A program made the translations under genes and the position numbers. From positions 1 to 27,651 of the forward strand of contig UWSJ01000013.1 of assembly GCA_900549525.1 (NCBI GenBank): a DNA stretch of 27,651 nt, given 5' to 3'. Below, piece by piece: positions 23,071 to 27,651 of this stretch (the first letter of the stretch is position 1; every line of letters begins with the position of its first letter). Source of the DNA: an uncultured Coriobacteriaceae bacterium (lineage in GTDB: Bacteria; Actinomycetota; Coriobacteriia; Coriobacteriales; Atopobiaceae). Below the pieces are notes generated by a model. It was given only the letters and a program-made list of their open reading frames with translations. It ran no database searches and was not told the DNA's origin.

Positions 23071-24024
23071 ATGCCAAAGTCCATGGATGCTTCGGGCGCG
23101 GCCGCCGGCCCCGCGCACGGGGCGGCCGCGTCGGGATGTCGCGGCCCGCTGTCGCGCCGCTGCCTGCCCTACCTCCTGCTGCTGCCCGCCGTGGTCATCT
23201 TCGCGGTGTTCATGTTCTACCCGCTCGCCAACACGGTGTACCTCAGCCTCTTCGACTGGAACATGATCAGCCCCGTCCGCACCTTCGTGGGGCTCGACAA
23301 CTACGTCTCCATGTTCACGGACCCCTACTTCACGAAGATCTTGGGCAACACGCTGCTCTACATAGCCCTGCTGCTCCTGTTCAACTTCGTGGCGCCCTAC
23401 GTCTTCTCGTTCGTCCTGACGTTCGTGATCAAGCGGGGGAGGAGCTTCTACCGCGGCGCCCTGTTCCTGCCCAGCATCATCTCGCTCGTGGTGGGCACGA
23501 TGCTGTTCGTGTGGCTGCTGAACCCCATCTCGGGCCCGGCCGCCCAGATTGCCTCGTTGTTTGGGATGCACGCGCCCATATGGAGCACCACGCAGGGGCT
23601 CGTGATCGTGGTGATCAGCATCATCACCTCGTGGAAGATGTTCGGCTACAACTTCATCATCACGCTCGCCGGCGTGGGCGGGGTGTCGACGGAGGTCGTC
23701 GAGGCGGCGCGCGTCGACGGGATCCCCCTGTGGCGCATCTTCCTCAACGTCGTGGTCCCGATGAGCAGCTCGACGGGCATCTACGTGCTTATCCTGTCGA
23801 TCGTCAACGGCCTGCAGCAGATCTTCACGCCCATCAACATGATCACCCAGGGCGGCCCGGACTACGGCAGCTCCAACATGATCTTCAACGTCTACAACGA
23901 GGCGTTCAACTTCTATCGCACGGGCACCGCCTCCGCGTACGCGATCGTGATGATGGCCCTGTTCGTGGTGCTGCTGCTGCTCGAGTTCAAGTATGTCGAA
24001 AAGGACATCTACTATGAGAACTGA
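23071..24024 (+). CDS. ABC transporter permease, UgpA/MalF-type
   Basis: A 317-residue inner-membrane permease of the binding-protein-dependent type with six predicted helices, the first being PYLLLLPAVVIFAVFMFYPL near residues 32-52. The EAA loop that docks on the ATPase is EAARVDGIPLWRIFLNVVVP. The first ~30 residues are Ala/Gly-rich and cytoplasmic. I chose ATG 23071 over GTG 23062, because the latter overlaps the ribosome binding site CGGGAG. Its stop overlaps the second permease by 11 bases. Confidence 0.9.
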   Translation: MPKSMDASGAAAGPAHGAAASGCRGPLSRRCLPYLLLLPAVVIFAVFMFYPLANTVYLSLFDWNMISPVRTFVGLDNYVSMFTDPYFTKILGNTLLYIALLLLFNFVAPYVFSFVLTFVIKRGRSFYRGALFLPSIISLVVGTMLFVWLLNPISGPAAQIASLFGMHAPIWSTTQGLVIVVISIITSWKMFGYNFIITLAGVGGVSTEVVEAARVDGIPLWRIFLNVVVPMSSSTGIYVLILSIVNGLQQIFTPINMITQGGPDYGSSNMIFNVYNEAFNFYRTGTASAYAIVMMALFVVLLLLEFKYVEKDIYYEN

Positions 24025-24865
24025 CTCACGCCGCAACCCGCACCCCGGCACCCCCGCCGGGGCGGGGCGCCTTGGCTGGCACGTCGTGCTGATGGTCCTC
24101 GTGGCCATATCGCTCGGGCCCATCGTGTTCGCAACCGTCGGGGCCTTCCTCTCCATGGGCGGGCTGACCAACGGCGACCTCCTGGGGTCCCTCACGCTCG
24201 ACAACTTCGCCACGATCACGCGCTCGCTGCCGATCGCCCAGATCACCCTGAACACGCTGTTCATAGCCGCCGCCTGCACGGCGTTCAAGGTGGTCACGAG
24301 CGTGCTGGCCGCCTACGCCTTCGTGTACCTCGAATTTAAGGGGAAGACCGTGCTCTACGTCGTGCTCATCAGCACGATCTTCATCCCGTTCACGGTCACG
24401 ATGATCCCCAACTACCTCACCATCTCCAGGCTGGGGCTGCTCGACACCGTCGTCGGCGTCATCCTGCCGCAGCTTGCCGACGCGTCGGGCATCTTCCTGG
24501 TCCGCCAGGCCATGCGCGCAATTCCCAAGTCGCTCATCGAGATCTCGCACCTCGACGGCGTCGGGGAGTTCCGCATCATGCGCGACGTGGTGCTGCCCGT
24601 GTGCCGCCCCACGGTCACGGCCACCGGCATCATCTTCTTCATCAACGCCTGGAACGAGTACGTGTGGCCCACGCTGATCCTGCGCTCGAGGCAGAACTTC
24701 ACGCTGTCGTTGGCCATGCAGGTCTTCACCGACACCGAGGGCGGCGTGCAGTACCCCCTGATCTTCGCGATGGCGGTCATCTCCATGATCTTGCCGGTCG
24801 TGCTGTATCTCGTGTTCCAGCGCCAGATCATCAGCACGTTCGCTTCGTCGGGCATCAAGGGCTAG
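24014..24865 (+). CDS. ABC transporter permease, UgpE/MalG-type
   Basis: A 283-residue permease with six predicted membrane helices, the first near residues 20-42 (HVVLMVLVAISLGPIVFATV). The EAA-loop equivalent is EISHLDGVGEFRIMRDVVLPVCRP, where the usual EAA is EIS, a common divergence in this subfamily. INAWNEYVWPTLIL near the C-terminal third is typical of MalG/UgpE proteins. The ATG at 24014 lies inside the end of the first permease with AAGGAC upstream, so the pair is translationally coupled. A GC-rich, hairpin-prone 128-bp gap separates it from the ATPase. Confidence 0.9.
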   Translation: MRTDSRRNPHPGTPAGAGRLGWHVVLMVLVAISLGPIVFATVGAFLSMGGLTNGDLLGSLTLDNFATITRSLPIAQITLNTLFIAAACTAFKVVTSVLAAYAFVYLEFKGKTVLYVVLISTIFIPFTVTMIPNYLTISRLGLLDTVVGVILPQLADASGIFLVRQAMRAIPKSLIEISHLDGVGEFRIMRDVVLPVCRPTVTATGIIFFINAWNEYVWPTLILRSRQNFTLSLAMQVFTDTEGGVQYPLIFAMAVISMILPVVLYLVFQRQIISTFASSGIKG

Positions 24866-24993
24866 GCCGGGCTGGCGCGCGCCCAACCGGCCCGCCACGC
24901 GTGGTCGCGCGCATCCGCGCGCGCCCGCCCACCCGACAAGGCGGCCTGCCCGGCCGAGCGGCCGCCCCCACTCACCATAGAAAGGTACCTGCC
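24866..24993 (+). other. GC-rich hairpin-prone gap between permease and ATPase
   Basis: The gap holds alternating GC runs (GCGCGCGCC, GCGCGCGC) able to form several competing hairpins, without a T-tract. It may lower or process the read-through transcript into the ATPase gene. AGAAAGG at 24979-24985 is the ribosome binding site of the ATPase. Confidence 0.4.
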
Positions 24994-26136
24994 ATGGCAG
25001 AGCACGACATCGTATTCGACCACGTCGAGAAGAGCTACGGGGACGTGAAGGTCATCCGGGACCTCAACCTCACCGTGCGGGAGGGCGAGCGCCTGGCCAT
25101 CCTCGGCTCGTCGGGGTGCGGCAAGTCCACGACGCTGCGCATGGTGGCCGGGCTTGAGGAGATTACCGGTGGGGACCTGCTCATGGGCGGGACGCGCGTC
25201 AACGACATCCCCGCGGGCGACCGCGGCGTCTCCATGGTGTTTCAGAACTACGCCCTCTACCCGCACATGACTGTCGCCGACAACGTCACCTATGCGCTGC
25301 GCGTCCACAGGGTCGACAAGGCGGAGGTGCGTGCGCGCCTTGACAACGCCCTCGACATCCTGGGCCTCTCCGAGTACCGCGACCGCAAGCCCCGCGAGCT
25401 CTCGGGCGGCCAGCGCCAGCGCGTGGCCCTGGCGCGCGCCATCGTGAAGCGCTCGCCCTACCTGCTGCTCGACGAGCCGCTGTCCAACCTCGACGCCCAG
25501 CTGCGCGTGCAGGCGCGCAAGGAGCTCGTGAAGATCCACCAGATGTTTGGGCAGACGTTCCTCTACGTCACCCACGACCAGGTGGAGGCCATGACCATCG
25601 GCGACCGCATCGCCCTGTTCGACCGCGGGGAGCTCCAGATGGTCGACGCGCCGTTTCGCGTGTACAACCGCCCCGTTAACGTGTTCGTGGCCAAGTTCAT
25701 CGGCTCGCCGTCGATGAACGTCCTCGACGCGAGCGTGTGCGACGGCAACCTCGCCGTCGGGGCGCAGCGGGTGGCGCTGCCCGAGATGTGGCGCGACGTC
25801 GTGCGCGCGGCCGGTGTGGAGAGGGTCCAGCTCGGGGTGAGGCCCGAGCGCCTCAGCGTGACCGACGCGGGCGGGCCCGCGGGCGCCACGGCGCTGCGCG
25901 GCGAGGTGCTCTACACCGAGGACTACGGCAACCGCCTGGGGATCTACGTGTCCGTCGGGGATGCCGAGGTTGTGGCGATGTGCCTGTCGTCCGAGGTCAG
26001 GGAGGGCGACCATGTGGCGCTTGGCCTGGACTTCGACCACATCCACCTGTTTGACGCCGCAACCGGGGAGAGCCTTCCCTACCCGAGGCAGCTCGATGAG
26101 ATGGAGACGATAGGGGAGGGCCGGGCAGTGGCGTAG
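24994..26136 (+). CDS. ABC transporter ATP-binding protein, UgpC/MalK/MsmK-type
   Basis: A 380-residue ATPase that powers the two permeases. Walker A is GSSGCGKST (about 37-45), the Q-loop is in VFQNYALYPHMT, the signature is LSGGQRQR, Walker B is LLLDEPLSNLD and the switch His is in YVTHDQVEA. Residues ~235-380 form the TOBE/OB regulatory domain typical of MalK-like subunits. The ATG at 24994 has AGAAAGG eight bases upstream. It completes the cassette with the binding protein and permeases. ATPases of this group are often shared between several carbohydrate importers. Confidence 0.92.
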   Translation: MAEHDIVFDHVEKSYGDVKVIRDLNLTVREGERLAILGSSGCGKSTTLRMVAGLEEITGGDLLMGGTRVNDIPAGDRGVSMVFQNYALYPHMTVADNVTYALRVHRVDKAEVRARLDNALDILGLSEYRDRKPRELSGGQRQRVALARAIVKRSPYLLLDEPLSNLDAQLRVQARKELVKIHQMFGQTFLYVTHDQVEAMTIGDRIALFDRGELQMVDAPFRVYNRPVNVFVAKFIGSPSMNVLDASVCDGNLAVGAQRVALPEMWRDVVRAAGVERVQLGVRPERLSVTDAGGPAGATALRGEVLYTEDYGNRLGIYVSVGDAEVVAMCLSSEVREGDHVALGLDFDHIHLFDAATGESLPYPRQLDEMETIGEGRAVA

Positions 26137-26254
26137 GCATGGGGCGGTCGTGGGAGGGCCGTCCCCGTGCCCCACGTGCCCCTCGCCCGCTCGGCGTAGG
26201 GGCTCCCTTCCGCCTCGCATGCACGACACGGGACCCGCGCCCCCTCGCGCGGCG

Positions 26255-27145
26255 CTACCCCTGGTGGTGCTGCCAGATGCGCCAGATGCCGCGCAGCGTG
26301 AGGTCCAGGTCGACGGCGTCAAACAGGTCGGTCGCCTCGCCGATGATGCGGGACAGCCCGCCCGTCGCGACGACGGGGCACGCGAGCGCGGCCGTTCGGG
26401 CGGCCTCGGCCCGCTCGGCGGTCTCCGCGTCGGGCGTCGTGGGCTCGCCGGGCGCGCGCATCTCGCCCACCGTTCGCGCCTTGTCCAGCACGCGTTGCTC
26501 GGCCTCGTTCGCAAGCTGCGCCCTTATGCGCGCGACAAGCCCCTCGGCCTGCGCCGCCACGCCCAGGACGAGGCCCGCCTGCAGAGCGTGCTCGGTGGTG
26601 TCGCCGATGGCCGAGGGCGGAACCTCGATGGGAATGCTCGCCAGTTTGGCGGCTCGGCTGAACAACGCCGACGCCGAGAGCATGAGTCCCGGAGCGATGC
26701 AGCCCCCGCGGTAGCGGCCCTCCGTGTCGACCACGTCGATGTTGGTCGCCGTCCCGAAGTCCACCACGATGGCGGGGGCTCCGTAGAGGCCGCGTGCCTC
26801 CACGGCGTTGGCGATGCGGTCGGCTCCCACCTGCTCGGGGAAGGGCATGGCTATGGGCATGCAGCAGTCGCGGCTGCCGCGCACGATGTCGGGCTTCTCG
26901 CCCAGCGCATCAGCGAGGGCGGTCTCCCACATGGCGGTGAGCACGGGCACCACGCTCGCCACGGCCGCGGCGTTCACGACGTCAAGCGAGAGACCGCGCA
27001 GGCGCAGGAACTCGCGCAGGTGGGCGTGCAGCTCGTCGGACGTGTCGTTACGGTCGGTCTTGAGCCGCCAGTGATGGCGGATCTCGCCTCGTTCCAGAAG
27101 GCCGATGGTCGTCTGCGTGTTGCCCACGTCGATGGAGAGGAACAT
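26255..27145 (-). CDS. coaX: Type III pantothenate kinase
   Basis: A 296-residue CoaX-type kinase that phosphorylates pantothenate in the first step of coenzyme A synthesis. The acetate/sugar-kinase superfamily elements are DVGNTQTTIG at the N-terminus (phosphate 1), PEQVGADRIANAVEARGLY, VVDFGTATNIDVVD (phosphate 2) and the C-terminal VVATGGLS. Between about 222 and 252 there is a low-complexity insertion rich in Glu, Ala, Pro and Thr, which makes it longer than the usual ~255 residues. The ATG at 27145 is preceded by AGGAG six bases upstream. It converges with the ABC cassette, with 118 bp between the stops. Confidence 0.93.
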   Translation of the reverse strand: MFLSIDVGNTQTTIGLLERGEIRHHWRLKTDRNDTSDELHAHLREFLRLRGLSLDVVNAAAVASVVPVLTAMWETALADALGEKPDIVRGSRDCCMPIAMPFPEQVGADRIANAVEARGLYGAPAIVVDFGTATNIDVVDTEGRYRGGCIAPGLMLSASALFSRAAKLASIPIEVPPSAIGDTTEHALQAGLVLGVAAQAEGLVARIRAQLANEAEQRVLDKARTVGEMRAPGEPTTPDAETAERAEAARTAALACPVVATGGLSRIIGEATDLFDAVDLDLTLRGIWRIWQHHQG

Positions 27146-27197
27146 GCTCAGCTCCTGGGTCGAGACCTCCGGGCGTCACGGCGAAAGTGGCTCTGCG

Positions 27198-27219
27198 CAC
27201 GAAACCCCGGTTTTTCGTG
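27198..27219. repeat. Inverted repeat between coaX and rpmE
   Basis: CACGAAA (27198-27204) and TTTCGTG (27213-27219) form a perfect 7-bp dyad with an eight-base centre. It sits between divergent genes, so it is not a simple terminator of either. The left half and centre (GCACGAAAC, then GGTT) resemble the repeat cluster at the window start. Confidence 0.5.
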
Positions 27220-27227
27220 ACATTTTC

Positions 27228-27256
27228 ATGACGACGAACAGGCGACATGCTACCAT
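27228..27256 (+). promoter_or_regulatory. Candidate rpmE promoter
   Basis: ATGACG (27228-27233) and TACCAT (27251-27256) are 17 bp apart, with TG at 27248-27249 making an extended -10 (TGCTACCAT). Transcription would start near 27263, just before the three-hairpin leader. Confidence 0.5.
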
Positions 27257-27264
27257 TCAAAGGC

Positions 27265-27345
27265 TTGTTCGCTCTGGTCGGAAACCAGAGCACCCCCCGA
27301 AACCATCCGGGGGCCGCCAATGCCCGGCTCGCTCGGGCAAGATCG
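27265..27345 (+). ncRNA. Structured 5' leader of rpmE, candidate L31 autoregulatory leader
   Basis: Three hairpins follow one another: GCTCTGGT with ACCAGAGC (27271-27291), CCCCCG with CGGGGG (27294-27313), and TGCCCG with CGGGCA (27321-27339). The ribosome binding site TAGGAG (27348-27353) and ATG 27361 follow directly. Leaders upstream of L31 genes are known in several bacterial groups, including one reported for Coriobacteria. I cannot verify that this one matches it. Confidence 0.55.
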
Positions 27346-27360
27346 GATAGGAGTTCTGCC

Positions 27361-27651
27361 ATGAAGAAGGGTATCCACCCTCAGTACGGTCTGTGCACCG
27401 TGCGCTGCACCTGCGGCAACACCTGGGTCACTCGTTCCACGGTCTCTGAGATGACCGTCGACCTGTGTGACAAGTGCCACCCGTTCTACACCGGCCAGCA
27501 GAAGCTCGTCGACACCGGCGGACGCGTCCAGCGCTTCTCCAACAAGTTCGGTGGCGCCGCCGCCGCTCAGCTCGAGAAGGCCGCTGCCGCCAAGGCCGAG
27601 CGCGAGAAGAAGGCCGCCGAGGCCGCTGCCGCCAAGAAGGCCGAGCGCGAG
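27361..27651 (+). CDS. rpmE: 50S ribosomal protein L31, zinc-binding form (3' end beyond window)
   Basis: The first 97 codons are in the window and the gene runs off its end. MKKGIHPQYG is the classic start. C16, C18, C36 and C39 form the zinc site of the C+ paralogue, with an extra C12 nearby. The normal L31 body ends near residue 68 (RFSNKFGG), after which an extension of repeated Lys, Ala and Glu continues to the window end, longer than in typical L31. TAGGAG precedes the ATG. L31 sits on the 50S central protuberance and bridges to the 30S. The tail is probably a disordered rRNA-binding or helical extension. Confidence 0.95.
   Translation, partial: MKKGIHPQYGLCTVRCTCGNTWVTRSTVSEMTVDLCDKCHPFYTGQQKLVDTGGRVQRFSNKFGGAAAAQLEKAAAAKAEREKKAAEAAAAKKAERE

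Overview
The window reads as chromosomal DNA of a high-GC Gram-positive bacterium. Supporting evidence: strong GC bias at third codon positions, purine-rich Shine-Dalgarno sequences, an LPXTG-type sortase-anchored surface protein, a YycJ/WalJ-type metallo-hydrolase and the Gram-positive order tilS-hpt-ftsH. The combination suggests class Coriobacteriia (an Olsenella/Collinsella/Atopobiaceae-like organism). That placement is inference; no rRNA or other phylogenetic marker was compared.

Layout. 1-360 is non-coding and carries seven copies of a ~24-bp repeat in two convergent orientations. 361-2966 (minus) holds a serine beta-lactamase-family hydrolase followed by a YycJ-like MBL hydrolase. 3053-8508 (plus) is tilS, hpt, ftsH and a class I aminotransferase, tightly spaced. 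8751-9560 is a PHP-family phosphoesterase, convergent with exodeoxyribonuclease III (9596-10423, minus). 10424-11135 is a degenerate region with an 81-bp tandem repeat and a headless gene remnant.

11136-16739 is the most interesting part. A complete tyrosine recombinase (11136-12290) is followed by a 247-bp segment bounded by perfect 30-bp inverted repeats (12410-12439 and 12627-12656), then by a 1349-residue secreted, multi-domain, LPQTG-anchored adhesin or pilin-like protein (12690-16739). Each repeat has the architecture of a tyrosine-recombinase site: two perfect 12-bp palindromic arms around a 6-bp asymmetric core. The cores lie in opposite orientation, which predicts inversion. The enclosed AT-rich DNA contains an extended -10 promoter (TGCTATAGT) facing the adhesin. 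I read this as an invertible-promoter phase-variation switch with its own recombinase, currently in a probable ON orientation.

16814-20480 contains a small winged-helix protein, a SIR2-family deacylase, a folP-folK fusion and a birA lacking its DNA-binding domain, the last two overlapping. 20735-26136 is an apparent uptake and hydrolysis cassette: a calcineurin-like phosphoesterase, a Tat/lipoprotein binding protein, two permeases and a UgpC/MalK-type ATPase, perhaps for glycerophosphodiesters or a related organophosphate. The window closes with coaX (minus) and, divergently, rpmE (cut by the window end), whose leader has three consecutive hairpins resembling a ribosomal-protein autoregulatory leader.
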